38,826 nt of DNA from Planctomycetota bacterium (lineage in GTDB: Bacteria > Planctomycetota > Planctomycetia > Pirellulales > JADFKK01), in the NCBI GenBank assembly GCA_022564995.1, contig JADFKK010000032.1:1-38826 (forward strand), written 5' to 3'. The notes below the pieces were generated by a model. It did not search any database. It was not told the DNA's origin and saw nothing but the letters and a program-made list of their open reading frames with translations. Shown here piece after piece: positions 15,426-23,880 of this stretch (positions are counted from its first letter, which is position 1; every line of letters begins with the position of its first letter). A program made the position numbers and the translations under genes.

Positions 15426-17054
15426 TCACCCCGCCAACCACGCCGGCAGCTCCCCGGCGGCCGGCAGATGGATCACGGTGGCCGTGTTGATACCCTCGGT
15501 CTCGAGCACTTCGTCGATGGCCTCTTGCGACGGCGCGTGGTCGAGGTTCAACACGCCGATCGCTTTGCCGCCGGGTTTGTCGCTGGCGCGGCCGACGGCC
15601 ATTTGGGCGATGTTCACATCGTGGCGGCCCATCACCGTGCCGATCTGGCCGATGATGCCGGGCACGTCCTGATGGGAAAATATCAACAGCACCCCGTCGA
15701 GATAAGCTTCGAGCCGATGATCGCCGATCTGGATCAGCCGCGGCATGTTCGTGCCCAGCAGCGTGCCGGCAGCCCGATGCTCGTCGCTGTCGGTTTCCAG
15801 CGTGGCGGCGATGACCGAGCTGAAGGCCCCCATGTCTTGGCGGATTTCGACGTCGAGTTCGATGCCCCGCTCTCGCAGCAGTAGCTCGGCATTGACGATG
15901 TTGACGTCTTCTTCCAGGGCGTATTCGAGCAATCCGGCGGCGAAGCTGGCCGCCAGCAGCTTGGTATTTTTGCCCGCCACCTCGCCACGAAACCGCAGCT
16001 TGCAGCGGCGGGCCGGCGCACGATCCATCTGGGTCAACAACAATCCCAGCCGATGCGCCACGTCGAGAAAACCCCGCAGGTTTTCCAGCGTCTCCGCGTC
16101 GAGCGGAATCATGTTCACCGAATGACGAATCGCCCCGGTTTGCAGGTAGCTCGTCAATAGCTCCACCGCCTCAACGGCCACCTGTGTTTGGGCCTCTTCG
16201 GTGCTCGCTCCGAGGTGCGGCGTACACAGCACGCTCTTCATGCCGAACAGTTCGCTATCGGTGCAAGGCTCCTGCGGATAAACATCGAGCGCCACGCCGC
16301 CGAGATGCCCGCTCTTGAGCCCTTCAACCAGCGCCGCCTCGTTGTAAATCCCGCCGCGGGCACAATTGATCAGCCGGGCACCCTTGGGCAGCATCTTCAC
16401 TTCCGCCGTGTCGATCAGATTGCGAGTCTCGTCCGTAAGCGGCGTGTGGACCGTCAAGTAATCGCACGAGGGCAACATCTCGTAGACCGTTTCGACCCGT
16501 TGGATGCCGAGTTCCTGTGCCCGTTCTTTGGTGAGAAACGGATCGAAGCCAAGGATTCGCATCTCCATCGCCCGCGATCGCACGGCGACGGCCTGTCCGA
16601 TGCGTCCCAGCCCGACGATGCCCAGCGTCTTGCCGGCCAGTTGGCTGCCCATGTATTGCTTGCGGTCCCAGCGACCCTCGACGAGGCTCTGGTTGGCCGG
16701 GGCGATATTGCGCGACAGCGCGAGCATCATCGCCATGGTGTGTTCCGCCGTGCTGAGCGTATTGCCCGAGGGCGTGTTCATCACCACGATTCCGGCCCGG
16801 GTGGCGGCCGTCTTGTCGATGTTGTCGGTGCCCACGCCGGCGCGGACGATCGCCCGCAGCCGTTTGTTGCCGGTGAGCGCCTCGGCGGTGATCTTCACTC
16901 CGCTGCGGCAGATGGCGCCGTCGAAGTCGGCCAGCGCGTCGCGCAGCTCGTCGCCTTTAAGGCCCGTGCGGACCTCGTAGTTGATGCCCTCGGCGGCGCC
17001 AAGTTGGTCGAGGCCTTCTTGGGCCAGATTATCCAGTACGATTACGTCAGCCAT
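15426..17054 (-). CDS. serA: D-3-phosphoglycerate dehydrogenase
   Basis: 542 residues from ATG 17054 (MADVIVLDNLAQEG). A longer frame to 17123 lacks family similarity. It catalyses the first step of serine synthesis. The NAD-binding motif is LGIVGLGRIGQAVAVRSRAM. Catalytic-region landmarks are LINCARGGIYNEAAL and VLCTPHLGASTEEAQ. This is the long three-domain form: dehydrogenase, an intervening (ASB-like) domain from about 315 to 455, and a C-terminal ACT domain (VPGIIGQIGTVMGRHDVNIA) that could sense serine. It lies downstream of serC on the same strand, with 193 bp between containing a palindromic repeat. Confidence 0.96.
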   Translation of the reverse strand: MADVIVLDNLAQEGLDQLGAAEGINYEVRTGLKGDELRDALADFDGAICRSGVKITAEALTGNKRLRAIVRAGVGTDNIDKTAATRAGIVVMNTPSGNTLSTAEHTMAMMLALSRNIAPANQSLVEGRWDRKQYMGSQLAGKTLGIVGLGRIGQAVAVRSRAMEMRILGFDPFLTKERAQELGIQRVETVYEMLPSCDYLTVHTPLTDETRNLIDTAEVKMLPKGARLINCARGGIYNEAALVEGLKSGHLGGVALDVYPQEPCTDSELFGMKSVLCTPHLGASTEEAQTQVAVEAVELLTSYLQTGAIRHSVNMIPLDAETLENLRGFLDVAHRLGLLLTQMDRAPARRCKLRFRGEVAGKNTKLLAASFAAGLLEYALEEDVNIVNAELLLRERGIELDVEIRQDMGAFSSVIAATLETDSDEHRAAGTLLGTNMPRLIQIGDHRLEAYLDGVLLIFSHQDVPGIIGQIGTVMGRHDVNIAQMAVGRASDKPGGKAIGVLNLDHAPSQEAIDEVLETEGINTATVIHLPAAGELPAWLAG

Positions 17055-17128
17055 GGTGTACCCGTCATTATTCCGCAGACTTTGAAATCGCCATAAAGTA
17101 ACTTCCGCATTTCGACGGACCAAGAAAA

Positions 17129-17229
17129 GGCGAGCCGTGGGCGTTAGCCCGGGGGTAATACATTTCCCCGGGAAGAGATTGAACCCGATGGAGGAATCAC
17201 CATCGGCCTAACGGCCGACGCTCGCCGGG
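17129..17229. repeat. GGCGAGC...GCTCGCC compound repeat, copy 1 (between serC and serA)
   Basis: Outer arms GGCGAGC and GCTCGCC enclose a first hairpin GGGC-GTTA-GCCC, a spacer with CCCCGGG-type text, and a second hairpin CGGCC-TAAC-GGCCG. The loops GTTA and TAAC are complementary. Related copies are at 37266-37363 and 38376-38473. It lies inside the probable serC-serA transcript, so it would form structured RNA there. Confidence 0.9.
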
Positions 17230-17247
17230 TCTTGCGAATTGAGGAAG

Positions 17248-18351
17248 TCATTTTTGAGCAGATCCTGTGCGCTGAAACTCCTTCATGAACTCCGCCAGCT
17301 TTTCCACGCCCTCGACCGGCATCGCGTTATAGATCGACGCGCGGATTCCGCCCACGCTGCGATGCCCTTTGAGTGCGTCGAGGCCCTGCGACTCTGCCTC
17401 GGCGAGGAACCGCTTGTTCGACTCCTCGTCGGGCAGCCGAAACGTGACGTTCATCAACGAGCGGTCCTGCTCTCGGGCATGTCCCTTGTAAAAACCATCG
17501 CTTTCGTCGAGCACGTCGTAAAGCATCTTCGCCTTGCGGCGGTTCTGTGTTTCCATGGCGGCCAGCCCGCCGATCTCGTCCAGCAGCCACTTGGCGACCA
17601 GGTTGACGATGTAGATGGCGAACGTCGGCGCCGTGTTGTACAGCGAACCCTCGGCGGCATGATTCGCGTAGCTGAGGTAGCCCGGCAGCTTTTTGTCGCT
17701 GCGCTCGATCAAGTCGTCGCGGATGATAACCACCGCCACGCCGGCCGGTCCGCAGTTTTTTTGGGCACTGGCGTAGATCAAGCCATATTTTTCGATGTTC
17801 AGCGGCCGGCAGAGCAAATCGCTCGAAGCGTCGCACACCAACGGCACCTCGCCCACCGCGGGCTCGTCGAAAAACTGCACGCCCTGGATCGTCTCGTTCG
17901 AGGCGAAGTGGGCGTAGGCCGCCTCGGCGTCCAGGTTCAACTCGCCGGCCTCCGGCAGCCGGTCGTAGGCGGTCTCGCGTCCGTCCCAAGCAACCCGCAC
18001 ATCACCCACGTTGCGGGCTTCCTCGATCGCCTTATTGCCCCAGGTGCCGGTGAGAATATAGTCAGCCGACTTGCCGGTGCCCTGGAGCAGGTTCATCGGC
18101 ACCATCGCAAACTGCAAACGGCCGCCGCCCTGCAAAAACAGCACCCGGTAATTATCCGGAATCGCCAGCAGCCGGCGATAGTTGGCCTCGGCCTCGTCGA
18201 GAATCGCCCGAAACGGCCCGCCTCGATGGCTAATCTCCATCACCGAAGCCCCCGCCCCCGGCAAGCAAAGCAATTCCCGCTGCGCCCTCTCTAACACCGA
18301 AAGCGGCAAATTCGCCGGCCCCGCCGAGAAATTATAATGTCGTTCGTTCAT
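17248..18351 (-). CDS. serC: phosphoserine aminotransferase
   Basis: 367 residues from ATG 18351 (MNERHYNFSAGPANLPL). It converts 3-phosphohydroxypyruvate to phosphoserine, and can also serve pyridoxine synthesis. The PLP lysine is Lys198 in YASAQKNCGPAG. Other family motifs are GGGRLQFAMVPMNL and HRSVGGIRASIYNAMPVEGV near the end. Together with serA it supplies two of the three serine-pathway steps. serB is not in the window. Confidence 0.96.
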   Translation of the reverse strand: MNERHYNFSAGPANLPLSVLERAQRELLCLPGAGASVMEISHRGGPFRAILDEAEANYRRLLAIPDNYRVLFLQGGGRLQFAMVPMNLLQGTGKSADYILTGTWGNKAIEEARNVGDVRVAWDGRETAYDRLPEAGELNLDAEAAYAHFASNETIQGVQFFDEPAVGEVPLVCDASSDLLCRPLNIEKYGLIYASAQKNCGPAGVAVVIIRDDLIERSDKKLPGYLSYANHAAEGSLYNTAPTFAIYIVNLVAKWLLDEIGGLAAMETQNRRKAKMLYDVLDESDGFYKGHAREQDRSLMNVTFRLPDEESNKRFLAEAESQGLDALKGHRSVGGIRASIYNAMPVEGVEKLAEFMKEFQRTGSAQK

Positions 18352-18370
18352 GTGCCGTGGTCCATCAATT

Positions 18371-18400
18371 CCCATAAAGCCGCGACCGCTGGTCGCGCCC
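18371..18400 (+). repeat. REP-like element, copy 3
   Basis: CCCATAAAGCCGCGACCGCT continuing to GGTCGCGCCC. The loop triplet is GCT. It is 20 bp upstream of the serC start on the minus strand. Confidence 0.9.
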
Positions 18401-18525
18401 CTGATTCGCACGTCAAATCAAGATGCCAATCCACCGTCAAGTCGGTGATTCTACGCTCTTGCCGCCGGGATGGACAGGTGATGGCCTGCAAGGTTCACCC
18501 CGCCGCACGCAGGAAGGGACGGGAG

Positions 18526-19863
18526 TCATTTCTCGCCAGAAACGACTCCCATCCCCTTTGGCCCGCTTTCAGTTCGCCCCGGCCTGATCCTCTTCCGCAA
18601 AGCCAAGAACCAAAGAACCGTCCAAACGATAGACCCAACGAAGGCCAATTTGATCCAGGCGGGAATCTGTGGCATTAAAAACGGACCGGGCGTTTTAATT
18701 ACAGTCCAACATGTGAGCATGCCTGACCAAGGTCGGTCTTCAAGAAAACTCTGATAAGTTCCAGCTACGAGAACCTCTCCATCAGGTGAGAAGCGGAGCG
18801 ATGCCAGGTATCCTGGTGCATGGGCCGTGTCGAGTTCCGTTCTCGCTGCGACGTCCCACAATCGGATCACGCCATCATTAGCGCCGGTGGCCAAGAGCGA
18901 CCCGTCGGGAGAAAACGATAGGCAAACGATGAGCGAATCGGGGACTTCCAGCGTACCATCTGGTGTTCCCGTTTCGCTGTCCCAAAACGTGATCGTCCCT
19001 CCGTCATGGACCGCCAACGTCCTTCCGTCAGGCGACAGCGCAAACGCACCGCCGTGCTGCGACAGGCATGGAATTGACAGCGTCGATTGACCAGTGGCTA
19101 CGTCGAACACCACGACCTCTCGTCCCGCATTGCCAAAACCGACCACAACAATACGTCCGTCGCGGCTGATCGCGAGAGATTCGACATTCCCACGGCCCTG
19201 CCAAGCGGCGAGTTTGGGATCGGGCTGAATGAGGGTTGCCTTTCCATTTCGTAAATCACTGAGCAATGGAGGCCACGTCCGTTCAAAACCCACCGGCCAT
19301 CGAGTGATTTCTTGCTTCCGCTGCATGTCCCACAATACGATCTCGGGGCCCCTGCCCGCGGTAACGCAATAGGGAACATCCTTGGCGACCGCGACGGTGC
19401 CTGTGTGACTGAATCCGAACACAATATATTTGTTAGGGATCCAATACTTCCAGCGATGTACCTTTGACGAATTCACGACCGTTCCTGAAGGCCAATCGAG
19501 AAACGAAACCACGCCATAGGAGTCGACTACCACACATTCGTTTCCGTCCGCGGACACCGCGAGTCCGACTGGCACTCCCATAGATGGTTCGGACGTCTCC
19601 GCGTCCGGAAAGTGCTTTGTCCGCTTGACGCTGCCGGCAGTCGCGTCGAACGTGACGATGCTGCCGGGTGACCTAACCGAATTCGTCGTCACCAACACGG
19701 TTCTATTGTCCGGCAAGAACGTCAAAGACGTGGGGACACCTTGGAAAACATTCTTTGCCGGTGCTGTCGCCTGTCGAACGACCGCAAGAATCAGCACGCC
19801 ACCGGTTAACAGCACAAGTAACTGCGCCAATGAAAACCTCGGCAATGAAAGACGCCGCATCAT
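18526..19863 (-). CDS. membrane-anchored WD40-repeat protein
   Basis: 445 residues. An N-terminal transmembrane segment (about 10-30, LAQLLVLLTGGVLILAVV) and a C-terminal one (about 405-425, IKLAFVGSIVWTVLWFLALR) flank a beta-propeller. WD40 units are seen as DGRIVVVGFGN/VVVFDVATG, DGRTLAVHDGGTITFWDSET, DGSLLATGANDGVIRLWDVA and DGEVLVAGTY. Earlier blades are diverged. Planctomycetes encode many WD40 proteins of unknown role, and no specific partner can be assigned. A single gene facing the same way as the nucleotidyltransferase pair, 92 bp from it. Confidence 0.82.
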   Translation of the reverse strand: MMRRLSLPRFSLAQLLVLLTGGVLILAVVRQATAPAKNVFQGVPTSLTFLPDNRTVLVTTNSVRSPGSIVTFDATAGSVKRTKHFPDAETSEPSMGVPVGLAVSADGNECVVVDSYGVVSFLDWPSGTVVNSSKVHRWKYWIPNKYIVFGFSHTGTVAVAKDVPYCVTAGRGPEIVLWDMQRKQEITRWPVGFERTWPPLLSDLRNGKATLIQPDPKLAAWQGRGNVESLAISRDGRIVVVGFGNAGREVVVFDVATGQSTLSIPCLSQHGGAFALSPDGRTLAVHDGGTITFWDSETGTPDGTLEVPDSLIVCLSFSPDGSLLATGANDGVIRLWDVAARTELDTAHAPGYLASLRFSPDGEVLVAGTYQSFLEDRPWSGMLTCWTVIKTPGPFLMPQIPAWIKLAFVGSIVWTVLWFLALRKRIRPGRTESGPKGMGVVSGEK

Positions 19864-19955
19864 AGATAATCTCGCAAAGGCTCCTCACAACGATTCTACG
19901 GAAGCAGGGAACGAGAGTCTCTTTTCTCCAAGATTGACTCCCGCTACCGCCTAAC

Positions 19956-20432
19956 TCACTCCGGCAAATTCTCCAAGTCGAGCCGATCTTTCGGACGACT
20001 CGCCGCGGATTTCATCTTCCGCAGCCAGGCCAGCGACACGTAACGATGCGAGCCTTGCTCCACGGCCGAAGCGAACAACTGCTCGACCGTCTCACCGGGA
20101 AATCCGGGGATGTAGTCGAACACATCCAGGAAACCAATATCCGTGGTCAGCATCATCAAATGCGTGCGCTGGATATACTCAATCGTCACCGCGTGAGTTT
20201 TTTCGATGCCGGTCTTGCGATCGATCTCGTCACCGATCCAATGTGCATTGATGCTCGTCAGCGCTTGCAATAACGACCGCTCGGCTTCTGCGGACCGCTG
20301 AAAGACAATGTCCGTATCTTCCGTCGCCCGAACATACCCGTGAAACGTCACCGCATGGCCACCGATGATGACCAACGGCACATCATGGCAGCGGAGGGTG
20401 TCGATCAGTTGAAACGGGTTGCCACTGTCCAT
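19956..20432 (-). CDS. nucleotidyltransferase-like protein (MNT/AbiEii-type fold)
   Basis: 158 residues from ATG 20432 (MDSGNPFQLIDTLRCHDVPL). A longer open frame to 20618 overlaps the upstream small gene and is not family-like. The core VIIGGHAVTFHGYVRATEDTDI has the G-G-x-A and the T-x-D-x-D/N metal motif (here TEDTDIVF) of minimal nucleotidyltransferases. Such proteins serve as antitoxins or toxins in several two-gene systems, including AbiE and MNT/HEPN. Here the partner is not a recognisable HEPN protein. The start overlaps the upstream small gene by 50 bp. Confidence 0.75.
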   Translation of the reverse strand: MDSGNPFQLIDTLRCHDVPLVIIGGHAVTFHGYVRATEDTDIVFQRSAEAERSLLQALTSINAHWIGDEIDRKTGIEKTHAVTIEYIQRTHLMMLTTDIGFLDVFDYIPGFPGETVEQLFASAVEQGSHRYVSLAWLRKMKSAASRPKDRLDLENLPE

Positions 20433-20640
20433 CGACGACCTCGGACCGGCGGAGATGATAGTTCCGGCGAAGAAAGTGTTGATAGCCGTGTGGAGACGAT
20501 TGGAGCACGGCAAAAGAGGACTGCTGAAGCGCTCGAAAGCGTTCAATCCGCTCCTCGGGCGAATCATGCTGCAACCTGGCGCGCAGCTGCCGACCGCGTT
20601 TGGCCAGGGCATCTTCAATCGGCGGAAACTTGTCAGACAT
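20383..20640 (-). CDS. small helical protein upstream of the nucleotidyltransferase
   Basis: About 85 residues from MSDKFPPIEDALAKRGRQLR (ATG 20640). ATG 20649 in frame is an alternative. It is Arg/Gln-rich, probably all-helical (HDSPEERIERFRALQQ, then SSPHGYQHFLRRNYHLRR), with no recognisable enzyme motif. It overlaps the nucleotidyltransferase start by 50 bp, so the two are translationally linked and likely form a two-protein system. I have no firm family name for it. Confidence 0.65.
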   Translation of the reverse strand: MSDKFPPIEDALAKRGRQLRARLQHDSPEERIERFRALQQSSFAVLQSSPHGYQHFLRRNYHLRRSEVVDGQWQPVSTDRHPPLP

Positions 20641-20911
20641 CGCCTTCATCGTACACTCGCCTTCCGCGCCGATCAAGGCAGGTCATGAAGCTCACCCGCG
20701 AAGGGTTACAGATCGGCGCCTGGCAATGCGCGTTGGTCAGCGACACGCCTCCGTCACAATCGACCTCTACTGCACCAGCATCGACCAGCCGGCAAAGTCC
20801 ACCATCCGCGGCGTGCCAATCGTGCATTGGCGTATGGTCAAGCGTGCTCGTCGTCCGTGAAAGCGCCACGTTGAAAAAAAGCAAGGGCGGCTGGTGGCTG
20901 ACGCTTTTAAC

Positions 20912-21051
20912 TAGCCCAGGCATTTATGCCTGGGAACCCGATCGCCGCGCCCTCTCCATTTTTCGCCCCTTTAGGGGCATCGTGAGTCAAAGCCCCTAAA
21001 GGGGCAATCAATTTTTTCGTTTCCGATTCCCAGGCATAAATGCCTGGGCTA
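20912..21051. repeat. compound palindromic repeat AGCCCAGGCATTTATGCCTG
   Basis: The outer unit AGCCCAGGCATTTATGCCTG (from 20913) recurs inverted at 21028-21050. Inside are GCCCCTTTAGGGGC (20965-20978) and its inverted partner GCCCCTAAAGGGGC (20992-21005). The layout is outer palindrome, inner palindrome, inner inverted, outer inverted. Confidence 0.9.
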
Positions 21052-21144
21052 TTCAAAAAACTCCACGGCAAAACTTAACCACAATATCAAGATGCCAACA
21101 AGCCGCCAATTGTACCCGCCCCTGCCCATCTTGCCAGGGGCGGC

Positions 21145-21218
21145 GTAGGACATGCTTTGCATGTTGAAATCCAACAGATCGCGACGAAGCCGATCGCGTC
21201 ATGCAGAGCATGACCTAC
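21145..21218. repeat. GTAGGACATGC...GCATGACCTAC inverted repeat, copy 1
   Basis: The left end GTAGGACATGCTTTGCATG and the right end CATGCAGAGCATGACCTAC are inverted and each is itself palindromic (CATGC-NNN-GCATG). The 74-bp unit is related to 24941-25044. Confidence 0.8.
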
Positions 21219-21239
21219 TTCAGTGTGCCTCAGCGCCAT

Positions 21240-21265
21240 GGCGCGACCAATGGTCGCGGCTTTAC
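21240..21265 (-). repeat. REP-like element, copy 4
   Basis: GCGCGACCAATGGTCGCGGC then TTTACA, 37 bp past the RNase R stop codon. Confidence 0.9.
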
Positions 21266-21301
21266 AACTCATTCGCGCCCGTTCGCGTGATTCGCGGGCA
21301 A

Positions 21302-23695
21302 TCATTTCTTTCGTTTCTTCGCCCGCGGCGGCTTGCCCTTCTTCTTCGCTTTCCCGCCTCTGCCCTTCGGGGTCGCCGATTTCTTTTTCTTCTTTGATTC
21401 GTCGGCGGGCTTGTGTGTTTTCGATTGTTTCTTCTTCGCCGCTTTCTTGGAAGTTTTCTTGGTGTGCAGCTTCTTGCCGGCAATGGGTCGCGACGGTTTT
21501 TGCTTGGCCTTCTTACCGGTCGTCCTCTCTGTCGCTTTCGCTGGGGCCTTCTTCTTCCCAATCAAACGAAAATCCAACTTCCGCCGCTCGACGTCGACAT
21601 GCGCCACCGCGACGCGGATTAAGTCGCCGAGGCGATACGTGTTGCCGGCGCGGCGTCCGCTGAGGGTGTGGGATTTGCGGTCGAAGTGATAGTAGTCGTC
21701 TTGCAGTGAGGTGACGTGGATCAGCCCTTCGGCCGGGATCTCGACGCCTTGGGCAAACAGGCCGAACTCCTCGACGCCGGTTACGATGGCGTCCATCTCT
21801 TCGCCCAGCCGCTCGCTGAAGTAATGCAGCAGCTTCTCCTTGATCAACTCCCGCTCGGCCTTGGCGGCCCGCTGTTCCCGCTCGGAGCAATGATCGCCCA
21901 GCAAGCTGAGTTCGTCGAAGCCGGCCGGCGATTTGCGGCCGTTGAACATGTCGTCGAGCAGGCGATGCACCTGCAAGTCCGGGTAGCGGCGAATCGGCGA
22001 GGTGAAGTGACAGTAACAATCGCTGGCCAGCGCGTAATGACCCTCTTCGGCCGGGCCATAAACGGCCTTCTGCATGCTCCGCAGCACGGCGTAATTTACG
22101 GCGTGCTGCGTCGGCAGGCCGCGGACTTTTTCCAGCACCCGCTGAATCTCGAAGCGGCTTTCCAGGCTTTCGGTTTTGATGCCCAAATCGCGGACGAAGT
22201 CGGTCAGGGCGTGCAGCTTGCGCGGGTCGGGCGATTCGTGAATGCGCCGCAGAAACAGCCGATCCTCGTCTTTCAAGAGTTCCGCCACCGCCTCGTTGGC
22301 CGCCAGCATGAACTCCTCGATGATCTGGTGACTCTCGGTGTTTTCGGTGACGTGTGCCCCGGACACGCGGCCGTTTTTGTCCAGGTCGATCTTCACCTCC
22401 GGCAAGTTCAGCTCCAGCGAGCCGCGCTTGAAACGCCGCGCCCGCAGGATCATCGCCAGCGTGTGCATGTTTCGCAGCAGCAGATGCACCGGCATCTTGA
22501 GCTTGCGTTTCCAACGCTCGGGATTCGCCAGATAGTCGTCGACGTCTTGGTAGGTGAATCGCCGCTTGCTCTTGATCGCCGCCGCGCATGGATCGACGGA
22601 GACCCGCGTGCCTTCGGCCGTGAATTCGATGAACACGGTCTTCGTGTATCGCACCCGATCGGGCTGCAGGCTGGCCAGATTGTTCGAGATCACCTCCGGC
22701 AGCATCGGGATCACCCGATCGGGCAAATAAACGCTGGTGGCCCGATCGCGGGCTTCGCGGTCGAGCGCCGTTTTCTGTTGGACGAAGTGCGACACGTCGG
22801 CGATGTGAACGCCCAGCAGCCAATGGCCGTTGTCGTGCTGCTCCAACGAGATCGCGTCGTCGAAGTCGCGGGCGTCGAACGGATCGATCGTAATGATCGT
22901 CATGTCGGTCAGGTCGCGGCGCGGCGATTCGATCCGCTCGTCGAACGCTTCGGCCTGCTCACGAGCGCTTTCGATCGTGTCCTCGCGAAATTCGCCAGGC
23001 AGATTGAACTCGCGGATGATCGACAGCGTGTCGACGCCCGGCGAGCCGCGCGGCCCGAGCACTTCGGTGATCACGCCCTCGCCGTCGTGGGCGTGGGAGG
23101 GGAAGCGGACCATCTCGAACACGACCTTGTCGTCCGGCAGAGCTCCCTTGGCCCCGGGATCGCCAGCGTGGATCGGCTTGGAAAAAATGCGGCCATCAAC
23201 CCGCACGAAGCTCGCCCCGGCGGCCTCCATGTAGGTGCCGACGAATTCGTGGGTCTGGCGCTCGAGCACCTTGACGATTTCGCCTTCGCCGGCACCTCGC
23301 ACACGCCCGTGGGTCTTGCCCTTGAAAATCCGCACCAACACGGTGTCACCCGAGGCGGCATCGCGGGCGTTTTTGGCCGCGATGTAGATGTCTTCGCTCT
23401 TCTCGCCGGGTCCACGCTTCGCACCGGCGGGCGTGACAAACCCAAAGCCGCCCTCCATGCGCCGGAACATGCCGGTCAGGCGATTGTGATGCGAGCCGTC
23501 GGGCCTGCCGACCAGATGGTTGTCGCCGTAGACGATTTTTCCCCGCTTCACCAGCTTCTTGATCGCCCGCTTCACGTCGCCGGCCGAATCGTGCCCGTGC
23601 CCCAGCTTCTTCACAATCACCTTCGGCTTAATCGGCTGGTAGCCGTCGGCGGAGATGAGGTCGAGGATTTCTTGTTCGTAGTCAGGCTGTGGCAT
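21302..23695 (-). CDS. rnr: ribonuclease R (RNB-family 3'-5' exoribonuclease)
   Basis: 797 residues, close to the usual RNase R length. An N-terminal helix-turn-helix-like segment (1-60) is followed by cold-shock-type OB domains (about 70-230). In the RNB catalytic domain the Asp cluster IDPFDARDFDDAI (about 270-282) binds the metals. An S1 domain (LGEEMDAIVTGVEEFGLFAQ) lies near 615-700, then a tail of about 90 residues very rich in Lys. The enzyme degrades structured RNA, including rRNA and tmRNA targets. The Lys-rich tail is also typical of E. coli RNase R. The start codon is followed by MPQPDYEQEILDLI. A G/A tract lies directly upstream, and no clear Shine-Dalgarno site is visible in it. 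Confidence 0.95.
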   Translation of the reverse strand: MPQPDYEQEILDLISADGYQPIKPKVIVKKLGHGHDSAGDVKRAIKKLVKRGKIVYGDNHLVGRPDGSHHNRLTGMFRRMEGGFGFVTPAGAKRGPGEKSEDIYIAAKNARDAASGDTVLVRIFKGKTHGRVRGAGEGEIVKVLERQTHEFVGTYMEAAGASFVRVDGRIFSKPIHAGDPGAKGALPDDKVVFEMVRFPSHAHDGEGVITEVLGPRGSPGVDTLSIIREFNLPGEFREDTIESAREQAEAFDERIESPRRDLTDMTIITIDPFDARDFDDAISLEQHDNGHWLLGVHIADVSHFVQQKTALDREARDRATSVYLPDRVIPMLPEVISNNLASLQPDRVRYTKTVFIEFTAEGTRVSVDPCAAAIKSKRRFTYQDVDDYLANPERWKRKLKMPVHLLLRNMHTLAMILRARRFKRGSLELNLPEVKIDLDKNGRVSGAHVTENTESHQIIEEFMLAANEAVAELLKDEDRLFLRRIHESPDPRKLHALTDFVRDLGIKTESLESRFEIQRVLEKVRGLPTQHAVNYAVLRSMQKAVYGPAEEGHYALASDCYCHFTSPIRRYPDLQVHRLLDDMFNGRKSPAGFDELSLLGDHCSEREQRAAKAERELIKEKLLHYFSERLGEEMDAIVTGVEEFGLFAQGVEIPAEGLIHVTSLQDDYYHFDRKSHTLSGRRAGNTYRLGDLIRVAVAHVDVERRKLDFRLIGKKKAPAKATERTTGKKAKQKPSRPIAGKKLHTKKTSKKAAKKKQSKTHKPADESKKKKKSATPKGRGGKAKKKGKPPRAKKRKK

Positions 23696-23701
23696 GGTTT
23701 T

Positions 23702-23880
23702 GAGAGGGACGGTGGAAAGAGGGAAAGAGGGAAAGAGGGAAAGAGAGGGGGAGAGGGGGAGAAAAACTGAGGTGATGATCGTCGATAATTTAGCAGATCG
23801 CGTCCCTTTGTCTCTCCCTCCCTCCCTCCCTCTCTCCTTCCCTCCTTCCCTCCCTCCCTCACTCCCTCACTCCTTCTTCC
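23702..23880. repeat. purine tract / pyrimidine tract pair between rnr and the YhaM-like gene
   Basis: A G/A tract (AAAGAGGG units) at 23702-23765 and a C/T tract (CTCCCTCC, CTTCC units) at 23803-23880 flank 37 bp of mixed sequence. The C/T tract runs into the last codons and stop (23867-23869) of the YhaM-like gene, which is why that protein ends in KGKKE. The same arrangement is seen at 6094-6296 and 34161-34341. Confidence 0.85.

Larger units (their letters stand above)
20650..21301. other. repeat-filled intergenic region between RNase R and the nucleotidyltransferase pair
   Basis: Three repeat families occur in about 350 bp (20912-21265, listed separately). The stretch 20684-20860 has short open frames on the plus strand (one begins MKLTREGLQIGAWQCALVS), but no frame holds together across it. 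It may be a degraded gene. I cannot support a call. Confidence 0.45.

Noticed and set aside
20684..20860. Gene starting MKLTREGLQIGAWQCALVS
   Set aside because: No single frame holds protein-like sequence through the stretch. It may be a degraded gene but cannot be supported.
21716..23770. 684-codon open frame on the plus strand
   Set aside because: It is fully antisense to rnr and is an out-of-phase shadow of its GC-rich codons. The translation has no recognisable domain.
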